Assembly: GCA_004794785.1 (NCBI GenBank)
Contig: SJOL01009709.1
Coordinates: 672,116 to 736,115, forward strand
Direction: 5' to 3'
DNA length: 64,000 nt
Origin: Opisthorchis felineus
Lineage: Eukaryota > Platyhelminthes > Trematoda > Opisthorchiida > Opisthorchiidae
In this document: one piece after another, positions 24,360 through 35,879 of the stretch
Layout: every line of letters starts with the position of its first letter
How positions within the stretch are numbered: the first letter of the stretch is position 1
The notes under the pieces: generated by a model
Database searches by the model: none
What the model was told of the DNA's origin: nothing
The model's input: the letters and a program-made list of their open reading frames with translations, nothing else
Made by a program: the position numbers and the translations under genes

Positions 24360-25810
24360 GTAGCTGCCCGACCTTAAGCTATCACTTTGCCGGCGTGGTC
24401 GGGCCTCAGTGTTTCAGTGGTCCTGCGGGCTATGCTAGCCGGAGCACAGTTCCTTGAGGATCAGCTATGCCTGGTAGACTAATTAGGAGCCGTACGAACA
24501 GAAACGGGGAATCCCCGTACCGCGCGAGACAGTTTGGATGTAATGTGTACTGTTCACTGCGCTGTAAGCTGTGACTCCGAAACATATGCAAGACCCCGAA
24601 TCAGTCATAGACCCCAACGTACCTAGATTTCTCGCGCTTCATTCTTCGGGTGTCTGGTGGTCCTTATAAGATAGCTCGCGTGCCTACGACTTAATAATTG
24701 TAATTGCCCCAGGGCTGAGAGAGGTCCACTGTACCGGATTTCAGTACATGTTCGTTTTTGTGCTGTTCACCACCGCTACATCAAGACAGATTCATTTGGG
24801 TTCGTTAAACGGCTTTATTTGTTGCATGAACATAAACTCCGACATACGACAGCTCATATCCTGAGAAAGATTTGTGGATGTTTGTTACACTTGAATCGGT
24901 TAGCGAAAAGCGCAAATGGATGCCCACGTCTGATGACTGTCCAGAAAGGGTTCGTCCTTCTGGTTGATGCTCCTCGGTTGATGAGGAACAACTTCCTCAG
25001 GCGCATCATTTGTTTGTAGCCGCTGCAAACATTCAACACAAGCGGTCGCAATATAGTACCTGGAGGTCACTAACTGCAAACTGGTTGTGGATTCGGACTA
25101 TATCGCAATCAGCTACTGGTGGATAGCTTCAGTTCAGGACCTTCGTCCCTTCTGGACACGGGTGTCAGCTCACCTCCGTCAGGTGTGCACCGGAAAGGAC
25201 TTTCAGTGCGTCGAACATAAGGGGCTCCGGTTTTTTAATAATGTCTAGCTAAGTTAGCTGAGAAATAAACCGACACGGTGACAATACTAGGAATGATCTG
25301 AATGACGGATGGAGAAGGGTGAAAGTTCTTCATCGGCAGAAGAAATCCAGTGTTAAGTTACATTGCTCCAGGGCAACAAGGTGCCTCCTCCGGGCGGTTT
25401 TTGCGCCGCGCTGTTCACCAAAAGTGATGAGTTATTTGTAGATAACCTGAGGCCCCAACTGCAAAATATCTGGAGTGAAAACCGACTGCGGACAGAATGG
25501 TATGCTTCGACGTTTACTCCAATCTTCGGAGATGATACGTGAGCGTCGTTTGAGAACAGAGCATCAGTCTAGCGGCCGCAGCTTCCAGTCTGATATTATC
25601 CTGCGCAGAGTGATCCAACATCGAAAGAGTCAGATTCGTGATAGTCCAACTGGATTTCGCCCTTTCTGAGGTTGCGTGTACCATATCCTCACTTTGCATC
25701 AAATGCTTGAACTGCGCAGATTCTGCCAATCATAAATTATGGTCATTTTTCTCGGTATGAGCTCTTCTTTTGTTTCGGTCGATCATCAATCTGTGAAAGA
25801 GTCTGGCGAA
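24360..25810 (+). mobile_element. LINE family 1, degenerate copy with internal and 3' deletions
   Basis: It starts with the 5' UTR block also seen at about 38500-38600 (minus), including TCACTTTGCCGGCGTGGTCG and GGCTATGCTAGCCGGA. It then jumps near 24550 to decayed endonuclease sequence, with a SETYARP remnant of SETR.QD and later IAISYWWIASVQDLRPFW (about 25100-25145). RT remnants follow near 25380-25800: QIWSENRLRTEW-like frames, QIRDSPTGFRPF and FVSVDHQS, a decayed motif A. It ends before motif B, so the 3' half is missing. Many stops and shifts show it is old. Confidence 0.75.
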
Positions 25811-25898
25811 TAAATGTATCTTAAGAAAGCATTATATCCCTCCTCCCCTGGACATTCATGGGTCCGCCACGTCCGATTTCAAACAAGACTGTTCCTCT

Positions 25899-26377
25899 TC
25901 ATAAAGGAAACTACTCACAAGGTTGCTGAAAACTCTTCGACAGCCCACGACCGGTTTCGCCCTTCTTGGGGCTCATCAGGTAAGCGCAGTCCCCGAGTTT
26001 CCGTCAACCTTATGTTCTACTTGAACCCAAATTGGACGGTTTTCGAGAAATGCACTCATTTGCAAATCAATTTGGTTTTCACGAGAGACTCAACTGAATC
26101 TCTCGTTTATGATATTCTTCAACTGAATGTGCTGCACACAGGCCGCCTCATGTTTCAGTTGGCACGATATTCGAGATATCGCAGTATATTTTCATAAAGG
26201 AAACTACTCACAACGTTGCTGAAAACTCTTCGACAGCCCACGACCGGTTTCGCCCTTCTTGGGGCTCATTAGGTAGGCCTGTGTGCAGCACATTCAGTTG
26301 AATAATATCATAAACGAGAGATTCAGTTGAGTCTTTCGTGAAAACCAAATTGATTTGCAAATGAGTGTATTTCTCGA
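25899..26377 (-). repeat. Tandem hammerhead-like repeat with nested 102-bp inverted repeat
   Basis: An 84-bp block at 25899-25982 recurs in direct orientation at 26191-26274 with about two changes, giving a 292-bp period. Between and beyond lie inverted-repeat arms of 102 bp (26043-26144 and 26276-26377) that surround the second block. On the minus strand the first block reads CTGATGAG (25979-25972), a 4-bp stem II GCCC/GGGC with a six-base loop, then GAAA (25958-25955), then a GTC triplet 13 bases later. This is the conserved core of a hammerhead ribozyme. The second block has CTAATGAG, a core mutation. Stems I and III are imperfect on paper. Similar motifs are known in schistosome SINEs and Penelope-like terminal repeats. 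Confidence 0.6.
25939..25979 (-). ncRNA. Hammerhead-ribozyme-like core (type I layout)
   Basis: Minus-strand order: CUGAUGA, stem II (4 bp, loop CAAGAA), GAAA, short stem III region, GUC cleavage triplet at 25941-25939. All invariant core bases of CUGAUGA and GAAA are present. Stem III needs mismatches, and stem I pairs only in part (CUG with CAG plus a few bases next to the core). Activity is therefore uncertain; the sequence may be a decayed or co-factor-dependent form. Confidence 0.45.
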
Positions 26378-28104
26378 AGATTGTTCCTTCTTTCCTTTGT
26401 TGTCGAACTTCGTCGTTGATGTCGAGTGTTACAGGTGGACGACGACGACGAGATCAAACGTATTTCGACTAATTCGGACTCTTCAGTTCGTACGTGCGTA
26501 TTTCATCATTTGACTAAAATTCACCTTCTTTCTTGGCCGGTACGCTATATGAGATAGTACGTTAACCTCCACCAGTATATTTTCCCTTGGGCATGGTGGT
26601 TTTATTTATAATTTCGGGTTTCCAAGGGACAAATCTGACACCTGATTAAAGTCATACGATGGTTCACTTTTTATGTTGTAACTGAAACCTTTTCATGCAG
26701 GCGGTCAACGGGCTCATCGATTGTTCAATTGACCGTCCAATCATTTTGAAGATTAAGTCATCCGCCTACGTACATGACTTCACGTTGAGAGATTTACTCA
26801 CTAGATGCAAGCTCAGAATGTTTTTGCTGCAATCTAGTGAACTCCGTACACCAGTATATGCGTTTTGCGGTCTTAGAGACCATTTATTTCAACAAACTAC
26901 TTTTCTCTTTCTGCAATCGAATTCGCGTCCTTATGCACATGATTTGTTCTGTTTATTATCGAAAAAAAGCGTAGTTTCCCCTCGGGTGCATGCCGTTGTG
27001 CATGACAGTTCACTTTTCACCTCTATGTGGTTTGAGCTATTGTTTCTGCTAGGGCTCCATATTGTATTTGGAGTTGACTGTTAAATCGTTTGCTTGAATG
27101 CAACTGTATGTTCTTGTTTACAAATATTTATCGGGTAGCCCTCTCGTTCGGCTCAACCAGCTGAATATTCCATACCGACTGTATATAGTTTAGTCTGTTA
27201 GTTCCTAACCTGTCATATTACATCATTGCAGTTGAAACTGTGATAATTGTTTTTTGGGCTTTCTGCTATTTATTCTTATGGTGCCCGTTGTCTTGTGACC
27301 CAACCAGCCCATTTGCTGTGTCTACTTCACGCAGGTTATCAAACCATAAGCACGCTTCTTACGTATCTTCCGTTTCCGATTACCTGTCAAAGAGTACAGC
27401 ATTCTTTGTCTAAAGCCCTCAGTTGAAGCCTGTTCGGTTGAACGTGTTTGTTAATTTGTGGCAGCGAGGAATTCTATACAGTACAGCACTATACCGACCA
27501 GCCATCTTATGCGACCGGTTCTCGTCAATTCCCCATTTAACTCTTACGCCAACAACGACCGCCCAGTTAAATTCAATTCGATGTGAAATCTCTCTTTACA
27601 ATGGCCAAGTTTCCGACACTGAGGGCAGTTGGTACACATAAAGTACTGCTAGTACGAAGGGAGTGCATTCCCATACTTTGTTGGCTCAGAAAGTGACTTT
27701 TGTTCGAAATTTGTATTGCATTGTAGTTGTACGAGGCTTATACTGTATGACTAAGCTGTGCAGTGGAGTCGTACCAGTTGATTACTGTACTTTATGAATA
27801 AGATTGTAGGATTCGTTTACATTCGTTCAGTTTACTTTGAATGAGTTGCCCTTATCTTTTAATAAAGCTGTGTGTTGGTGGTGCCGCCGGTAGGTTTTGA
27901 TCTGCCACAACCCTCGATATTTCAGTCGTGTGTAGACATTTTTGCCTGTCGTGTGTTTATGTATGTTTTACAGACAAGCACTTCTTTGGTTTATTTAGTA
28001 TCCTCAACCTTCTCCAGTCAGTCCCAAACGACGGCCGACAAAAAGCAGCTACCGCCTTAGGGTGGGTTGATGCATAACTCTCCAAACAAGAACCGCCCTT
28101 CAAA
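26378..28104. other. No recognised feature
   Basis: A 129-codon + frame follows a TTTTCATGCAG acceptor at 26700, but no donor or domain could be fixed. It is listed among the rejected items. Otherwise nothing was seen. Confidence 0.35.
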
Positions 28105-28299
28105 AAGACCCTATATTCATTCATCATCATTATCAGCAACATCAGTCTTGACACTAATGCTCCACTGTCGTACAACCAAAAAGTTTATTTAATTATATTT
28201 GAAGCCTCAGAATGAAAAACAAGAAAAAAGAGTGGATGAGGGAAAGGAACCAGTGCTGGCCTATCACAAGCATTCTGAGGTACCTACGCCTCAAAGGGC

Positions 28300-28785
28300 T
28301 CAGTCAGAGAATCTGGAAATAAACTGACAACGCGAACACCACTCATATCGATCCGTCGCCACTTTTTGTAATGTCTCCAGCCAAGCCCAGGAAGTGTCTC
28401 GGAGACCCCATCCTGGAAGGCTTTCCGCACCAACAACACCCAAACTCTTCGTAATCTCTTTCACACCCTTCTGCAAAGTCATACGTTGTCCACCTCGCGG
28501 TTTCCGCAATTCTGAAGGATACGCGGAGAACAGCGCTCGTCTCGGCAGACGGTGTTTTGGCATGCGTAGCACATAGCCGAGCCATCGTAGTTGATGGTGC
28601 TGGATGTTTTTCGCGAGTGAATTACCTGCTGCACAACCAAATACCCGTTTTCTAATTACCTCGTTACGAATTCCTTGACACCATCCGATACCAGCTACAC
28701 TTCTGAAGCATCGGTGGTAAAAAATCTGAAGACACCTCACATCACCTGCCCGCAGCGACCATGTCTCGCAACCACACAACAACAC
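28300..28785 (-). pseudogene. LINE family 2 RT C-terminal region (161-codon frame)
   Basis: An open frame for the region after the RT fingers and palm: LLCGCETWSLRAGDVRCLQI, then a conserved His/Cys region and RWLGYVLRMP, ending FISRFSD and stop. This C-terminal part follows RT in RTE-like LINEs and is probably involved in template binding. It is translated identically at 48440-48925 on the other strand. The upstream RT parts lie in other frames, so this is a fragment and not a gene. Confidence 0.75.
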
Positions 28786-30493
28786 AGCCCTTTACTGTAG
28801 CCTGGTACGCGCGACCCTTGAGACCCAGTGATTTGGTTTTCTGACGCTACAATTGACGCAAATTGGCAAACGTGATTCGGGCGTTTGGGATTCTTGCGCT
28901 GACTTTATCAAACACATTGCCGTCAGAGCTAATACAACTATCGAGGTATGTCAAATTCTCCACTACCTCCAGTAATTCTCCATGAATTGTAAGGGGTACG
29001 TTCAGAGCCCGCAAGTTAAGAATCATGACTTTGCCCTTTGAAGGTGTTAGGCGCATGCCGAAAGGTTGTATGATGGTGGTCAGTTAATTCAACAGAGCTT
29101 GTGCTTCACCTTCGTCTTCAAAGATGAGAGCGATGTTCGTACTCTAGATCGATAAGGTTCTCACCGGCGAAATTTGAACACCGGGGTTATGAAGACCTTC
29201 CAGCGTTTGGCTCAGTATTTCATCCGTGACGAAGTTGAACAAGAATGGAGAGAGTGGACATCGGGCACCACTTTTTGTAGGGAAGCTTTTGGAGAGCTCA
29301 CCATACACACTTACACAATCGGAAATATGTGAATATAAGGACCGGATTATGTTCACAAACTTCTGAGGCAGCCTCTACCAGGTCGAAATCCCTCTTGAAG
29401 CTCACGGGTCAAGTATTCGCGTGCCGCCCTAAGACGCCGAAGAATCAGTGACGGGATTCAAACTAACACCTCTATGGTTACCACATTCACTGCGAGTACC
29501 TGTTTAGAAACTGGGCACTGTTATATACTCACCCCAGTTGTCTGGAACGGTGTCTTTCTGCCAGATAGACGAAAATAGGATAGGCAGGCACTGACTGAGG
29601 AGTTCGCCGCCATGCTTGAACAGAGCAGGTGAAAGGTCGTCAGGGCCAAGAGCACGATGACACTCGGACGCATCTGAGGCTGAGGGGGTTCCATATTCAC
29701 AGTCCATCGGCAGTCCCGATTGGAGGTAGCAGGTGGTCAACTGAACTGTCGCTCAAAGTAGTGTGCCCAGCGGTCCAAACGTTCTGCTTTGCTGGATATC
29801 AGACAGCCATTCTGGTCCCTGGTACTTTTACTGACAAGAGGTTTCCGAGGGCCAGTCGGACGGATCAAGTTGAACAGGCTACGAACCTTTCCAGCATTTT
29901 TTACATCCTCCATTTCTTCGCCCTTTTGGGTCCACCAAGCCTCGTGGTCTGCACGGACGCTCCGTTTTACTTAGCGTCCGGTTGAATTGTGGTTGTGGTC
30001 AGTAGGAATCTGTCGCCGGGCACCCAGCAAAGCCCTGGTCCTATCAGGATGAGGTTGGCTGGGTTGTCCCGCAAACTAACGTTCGGACTGTGAGTAGCAC
30101 TGTGGATGTCTGTTCCCAGGGGCCGTTGATATCCTATCTAGGATCGTCCAGCAGGCGTTCGAGGAGCCGGTTCTGAAAGTTTCGTTTAATTTGCGGCTCC
30201 ACCAACGTCTCTAAATGGATAAGCAACTTCCTCGAAGGGTTCTTTTCGCACAACAACGCGAAAGGTAGAAACCAGCCTGGGGAGGTCACACAGTGACTTG
30301 GCAGCAGTGTGAAAGCCATTACCAGCAAACTCAGCTGCGCTGGTCATTGCTGTCTCCATGGATGGGAACCACGAGACGGGATCCATCAATGGTTACGGAC
30401 ATTGTCAGGCATGGCCCAGTCGCGCGTTCAATGGCGCTTATGCATCCAAGCAATTGCCTTCAATGCATAGCTCCCTTACCAACCTCCCCACTT

Positions 30494-30675
30494 GGGGGCG
30501 AGATGGCTTAGTAGTTAGAGCGCGAATTTACTGGTCGGAAGGTCCGTGGTTCGAATCCGACCTCTGCCTCTCGACTTCCCCTGTCTAGGCTTGGGCAACC
30601 TGGCAGTATCCCGGCCCTCATGCTTCCTTCTGGTGGCATGGCAGTTAGGCACCGAAAGGGTGCTACAGCTGAACG
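30494..30675 (+). mobile_element. tRNA-derived SINE (copy 2) inserted in LINE family 2
   Basis: A clean 182-bp copy: GGGGGCGAGATGGCTTAG at the start (box A TGGCTTAGTAG), box B GGTTCGAATCC, then CTAGGCTTGGGCAACCTGGC, and GGCACCGAAAGGGTGCTACA near the end. It is flanked by a 13-bp duplication AACCTCCCC(A/C)CTT at 30481-30493 and 30676-30688 with one mismatch. The duplicated bases belong to the LINE, so the SINE is the younger insertion. Confidence 0.92.
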
Positions 30676-31521
30676 AACCTCCCCCCTTAAAAGTCCACTG
30701 ACAACCCTGTATCTACCCATCAGTTATGTCAACTCCCGCCTCCAATGCCCAGATCTGAAAAGCTCAATGAAAACAACAGCGTACAGGTGCACGGTAAGAG
30801 TCCACGCTGGTATTCCAGAAGGAGTGGCAGGCGGTGATCGACCCTCGCCCACGGTAACTGACGTCAGTGTGCCCTATTTGGATTGGGGCTGGTTTGTTGG
30901 TTGGCATCATATTGTCAGGCGATTTCCGCTGTTCCGGAAATTGGTACTGCAAAGGAATAGTCTGTGATCGGCACACATCTGAAGCAGGCGATCGCCGTTG
31001 TCCGTGCGTCTCGTGTCCAAACCAAGACGACCATTCAATCGGGGATCAGCAGCCCTTAGTCTACCTACCTGAGCGTTCATGTCACCGGCAACCACAACGA
31101 TATCTGTTCTTTTATTCCGTTGTAAAAGAACACCTACAGCGTCATAGAAACTGTCTTTTGCACATCCAGAGCTACGGTCCGTTGGGGCGTAAGCAGACAG
31201 AATAAACAGGGTGCGATGGACCTCACTTTCTCGAGATTCTCTCACAGACATTGCCCAACGAATCGCGCAGGGGTGACTATGAACGGGCATCCAATCAAAT
31301 AGAGACGCTTCTGCTCGATCGCCCACGCTGGCATATCCAGCTGCAGCGGTCCCTGCGTCACCAGAGGTTCACAGCCGGAACCTGGAAAAGAGCGAGGGAG
31401 CAGTCAGTTCGATCACAGTACTTGCGTCCTGTATTCTTGTTTCTGACAGACATCATGCATCAGTGCAGAGGGAATCCAGCGTACTAGCAAGAGCCACCTG
31501 TTGTCCTGCTTGCTTCAGTGT

Positions 31522-32459
31522 CAATCAATCAATCAATTTATCAGCTATAAACCGTGTACCATAGGCACATTGGTTCCAGCTGCTACAGTTTCGATCACCG
31601 GAAAACGGGAATGTGTTACGTAAAACCAAGCCTTGGAGGCGAAGGCATTTCTCAGTTGGTTCGGAGATTGGGTAGCTACGCATTGAAGGCGAGATAGCTT
31701 TGATGCGCGAGCGCCATTGACTGCGCGATTGGGCCATTTCTGTCAATGTCATTAACCACTGGTGATTTGAGTCCCGGAGGCGGGAGTCCAGGGAGGCGGC
31801 AGTTGCTCACCCGACTAAGTTTGCTGGTTAGTGTTTTCGTACTTCGTTGCCAGGTCATACACTGCCCACTTTTCGGTCGCTTCCACTCAGTACAGGGCTG
31901 GGAAAAACGAGCTCTGTGAGGCAGGCTGTCTTCTGGCATGCGGAGTACGTGTCCTAAGTAGCACAACCTATAAAGCGTGAGTAATTCATCTATCGCGGGA
32001 GAATTCCTTCTTCCTAAGACCATCTGGCGTACCTCAGCATTACTTATCCGATGTTCCCACCAGACCTGACTAATGCTTCAGAGACATCGATGGTCAAACA
32101 CTGACATCTTCCGTATGTCCTCTGCTCGTAAGGGCCACGTTTCTGATCCATAAAGCAGTTTGGATCGCACCACCGCAGTGTAAACACTTCCCTTGACAAA
32201 CAAACTCACATCACGTCGGCGCCATAGGTGTCAGAGGTTGGCAAAAGCTACCCTGGCCTTTCCGATTCGATAAATCATCTCATCTCCAGCCAGTCCACCG
32301 GAACTTATACAGCTGCCCAGGTAGACAAATTTATCTACCACGTCGATTGACTCGCCTGCAAGCATGAGGTGTGGGTTTGATCCCACCCAGTCTTGTAGCA
32401 GCACTTTACACTTTGCAGGTGTGAAGCGCATGCCAAACCGTGCGGTAGAGTTATTTAGG
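31522..32459 (-). mobile_element. LINE family 1, 5'-truncated insertion nested in LINE family 2
   Basis: It carries the last part of family 1 on the minus strand: FTPAKCKVLLQDWVGSNPH, then FVYLGSCISSGG, then LGHVLRMPEDSLPHRARFSQ, the short 3' UTR and a (TTGA)n tail (on + CAATCAATCAATCAA at 31522 on). It is flanked by a perfect 8-bp duplication TTCAGTGT at 31514-31521 and 32460-32467. Joining the flanks restores the family-2 reading ..AFNVCTLKQAGQQ.. across the site. The 5' end is truncated within the RT, a typical target-primed outcome. Confidence 0.9.
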
Positions 32460-33120
32460 TTCAGTGTGCAAACATTAAAGGCGGTTAAGTAGGTCAGCTT
32501 TCAGGGTTTGGAAACAGACTTCTGAGTGCTTAAGGTTGTTACGGAAGTCGGACTTACAGAAGCTGCAGCTGAGTGTGATGCACTCGGAACTTAGCGGTCA
32601 GTCCTGATACTGGGATCTAATAAGAGGATGTTCAAATTTGGGTGGGGTAGGGTAGAAGAGGGACAATGTGAACGAGTAGGTAGGGAGGCGTCGGCAGTCG
32701 CGTGAGAGTCGCAGCATGAGCGTATTGTAAGTTGTAAGTATCATGGTTCTACGTGAGCTGGGACATTGTCAGGGTGCCCAGACCTAGACAGGAGGACGAT
32801 GAGGCTCCCTGACTACAGTGTTTAGCTCAAGAGTCTGACCGCAAGGCGGTGGTTTTTGGCGGAAAATGCGAGTACACCTGTTCTAACCTGGAGTGCCAGG
32901 AGACTGTGTTTGTGAGACCCCTAACCATTGACCAACCTGGTGCGAGAGAATCTGTGGTTGCCGGATGGGTTCAACCCAGTTTAGCTCAGTGGGTCACGGA
33001 GGCACATAAACTGTCGTACCACGGTAAGGTGCAGTATCTTGGTGACGAAATTTCTGTTTGTCGTAGTCTACCTTCGGATAGGGATTACAAAATGCGACTG
33101 ATGGGTTTGCCGAATGGATA

Positions 33121-35879
33121 CTAGTCTGTGAATATCAAACTGGCAGTCAAGTAGCATGAGATCATTAATTTCGGAGATGAATGTGTTTTGACAGTGACAG
33201 TGAAAAAAACATGCCGACTGCAATTGTAAACTCTTCTCTAATGGCGGAGACGAAAACACCAGCCTAGTGCAAACAGTGTTAACGAATTGCGTTCTGAAAC
33301 CAATTTCAACATAAGTTCCAGGACCAGTTCATATTTGACTGTTATCGTTTCAAGTTTCCACAAATGGCTCCGCCATGCAATACGGATTCAGAACTTCAGA
33401 ATTTCTTTTGGATATCAGCCTTCCGCGAATCTCCTCCAGATCCACATACTGCAACAGATTTCTGCTATTAATTATTTTGTTCTTTGTTGCGTTCAATGCC
33501 TTAAATTCCGAGAAAAAGGAATAACTCAGACTTACCAATGTTGCCTTTGAACAGAGTTAGTTGTCTGATGAAAATGCCGGTGACCAATTCTTTACCACTT
33601 GCCTTAGTAGCAAATTACTTTTGTCAATTGTCTCTCTGAATGAGTTTGACAGAAGAGCAAAATGTCGCATGCTATTCCTCAATTGTACACTAAGCGAGTT
33701 ATGAGGTTCGTGAAAGGATTCCTCTGGCGCTTAAAAGTACACAATAGCTTGTCAGCTGATTTGAAAGCCGATTTTGAAAGCATATTTTCTTTGTTGTGCA
33801 GATTTTTCGTCTGTCTTATAATAGATGTTGAAGTAATTGAGAGGTTAGTGCATTTACTTCAAACACCCGTAAATTTAGCCACAAGATATTGCCCATAAAT
33901 TAGCGTTTTGATAAAAGGGAGAAGCGTGCCACCTGGTCAGCAGCATGAGGGAATAGGCACCCATATCGCCTCTCGTAGTCCATTTTTGTCCAACTTCGAT
34001 GTGTCATCACTCTCGAGGAAAGCAATTCGAATGAATGAGCAGCTGATAAGTTGGCTGGGGGTCAACCGACCCGACGACAGACTGTGCTGAATTACTTGTG
34101 TTTGTCTTGTAGGTAGTTACCACCACAACACCAAGGCTGGGGATGCATTTGCAAGACCCTCTCATAGCATACACACTGACCTGAGTGCATGTTTACACCA
34201 CTTTGTGCAACTGCTCACCACGCTACACGTCCATTGGTTATTCAAAGGGATAATATTAGGCGGAGAATGGGAATCCGGTCTCTCCTCGGGGGGTAGGCTC
34301 ACACAATCGATCAGGGCTGTCGATGAACGCTCCCATGAAAACTAGGTCAGTGTCCTGTTATCGGAGTGCTTCAACTTGGAGGCTTAGCATTACTCGTTTC
34401 TTCGTCGCACAGTGTCCTTCGGCTTTGCGCCTAGTCAGCTTTGAACTAGACCACTCGTGGTCAGTTCGCGGTATGTCTTTCTTACTTAATTCCTCACTTT
34501 TCCGTTCGATTGTTTTGCCTGAGTCTCCGTTTTAGTCTTTCTTCAAGGCAAACCAGCACAGAAAAATGGGTTGTTCGATCTTTTCTAGGGTAGTTTTCTC
34601 CGTTGATGTATTTCTGGAATGCCGTAGTAACTTTCAGCTTTCTTCATTCTCCGTATGTATGCACTATTTCCTTGGCGCTTAGTTGTGGTAATGCAAACTG
34701 CAAGGTGAATGCCGCGTACCGCACTCTCAGCAACTAGTGAATACAGAAATACCTTCTTGCGAACAAAGACCATGTGAGAGCGGACTTTTTGATGTATTAC
34801 GGTAGCTCTGATATTCCACAAGAGTACGACTATGGCACAAGAAAACTGTCAACATTTTCGAAATTTAATGAAGAACCGCTCTGTGAACATCTGAGGCAAT
34901 GGGACTAATACTGTAGTTTTAAGTCTAGAATATAGTTGGTCGTTAAATGCAGTAGTCGCAATTGGGAGTCATCGAGTGGATGTACCGAGACCAATTGCGT
35001 GTCCCACTGGTTAAGGTTTTCTCCATTTGCCTCCACATCACATAGTCACTCAGATCATACCTAAAATGTCTATATGTTGGCCGAACCAGGAAAACTATTT
35101 GTCACTGGGAGGGCACTATGATGGAGTACATAATGATGGCAGCACTCGGGTCATTTTGAGCAACCTAATCTCGAAAATATCGGCCTTTCAGATTGCGAAC
35201 GAAAGGCCTTGATGAAACCAATCGTAGGCAGCTGGTATGCCTGAAAACACCAACGCGACTCTGTCAGTTATCTCAGTTGTTAATATGCATCCGTGGGATC
35301 TATTCCGAATGCTGCATCAGTTCATAGTATGCACCGAACAACCACCAGATGGAACACTTTCAAGGAAACACATAATGCCTTATCAGACACTGACTTCCAT
35401 TGCAGTCAACTTCGACTGATGGAGGTAGATAAGTCTGTTAGATGAAAACGTTTGTTGGACGAAATCAACTACTATTTGTGATATTTGAACTAAACAAGTC
35501 CCGTACTTTCACCTTGTTCCCTAATTAATATACACTTCGGAGGAAGTCGTAGACCCATGCATTACCTCATCGTGCAAAATGGGTTCCCGGAATCTGTCTC
35601 GTCGCACGGCACCTCGGTGGCTTAGCTCTCGTGGATTTTTCTCCATAACTTCAGCACCAAGGGCTCGAATTGTCCCACAGAACAACGCAGTCTGGAGTTA
35701 CCTTTTTAATATAGCCACATTCTATAGGCGTAAGGATCGGTTTCGACCAGAGGAACCTGAAGTATCGAGGAAAACTAGCTCGATTTACGATCTGTGCGGC
35801 AGTATGATTTGAAGAGAACCCATGCTTGTTTGCAGACCACCTCTCAATTGGAAACGTTTGTTACCCCTGGTGCTATCAG
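33121..35879. other. No recognised feature
   Basis: Unique-looking sequence. Open frames under 90 codons on both strands show no motif and no convincing splice pairs. Confidence 0.35.

Larger units (their letters stand above)
28105..33120 (-). mobile_element. LINE family 2, near full-length but broken, with two nested insertions
   Basis: Read on the minus strand from right to left. A probable 5' UTR lies at about 33120-32510. The ORF start has LTYLTAFNVCTL (about 32500), continuing after the nested LINE as KQAGQQVALASTLDSLC with SETRIQD (31510-31430). The endonuclease has DIVVVAGDMNAQVGRL near 31060-31100 and a decayed VSYRWRGSITACHSFWN (about 30830). The SINE at 30494-30675 follows, then the linker. 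RT has GPDDLSPALFKHGGE (about 29600-29650) and CPLSPFLFNFV (about 29225-29260). The C-terminal region has RWLGYVLRMP and ends near 28300. The 3' UTR ends in a TGA/ATGA-rich tail at about 28105-28140. Several stops and frameshifts make it non-coding now. It is the same general clade as family 1 but a distinct subfamily. The 5' limit is approximate. Confidence 0.75.

Noticed and set aside
26701..27084. 129-codon + strand frame after a good acceptor (TTTTCATGCAG)
   Set aside because: No donor with a fitting phase, no domain, and the second half turns hydrophobic and repetitive. Kept only as a weak exon hint.
30500..30570. Possible tRNA gene (boxes A and B present)
   Set aside because: It is the head of a SINE: the same head recurs at 47908 with the same non-tRNA body and target duplications, and no cloverleaf acceptor stem closes.
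31522..33120. First reading: one internally deleted LINE family-1 copy
   Set aside because: The 8-bp TTCAGTGT duplication and the restored family-2 frame show it is a 5'-truncated family-1 insertion inside family 2.
32849..33124. 91-codon + frame
   Set aside because: It lies antisense in what looks like the LINE family-2 5' UTR; no domain and no splice signals.
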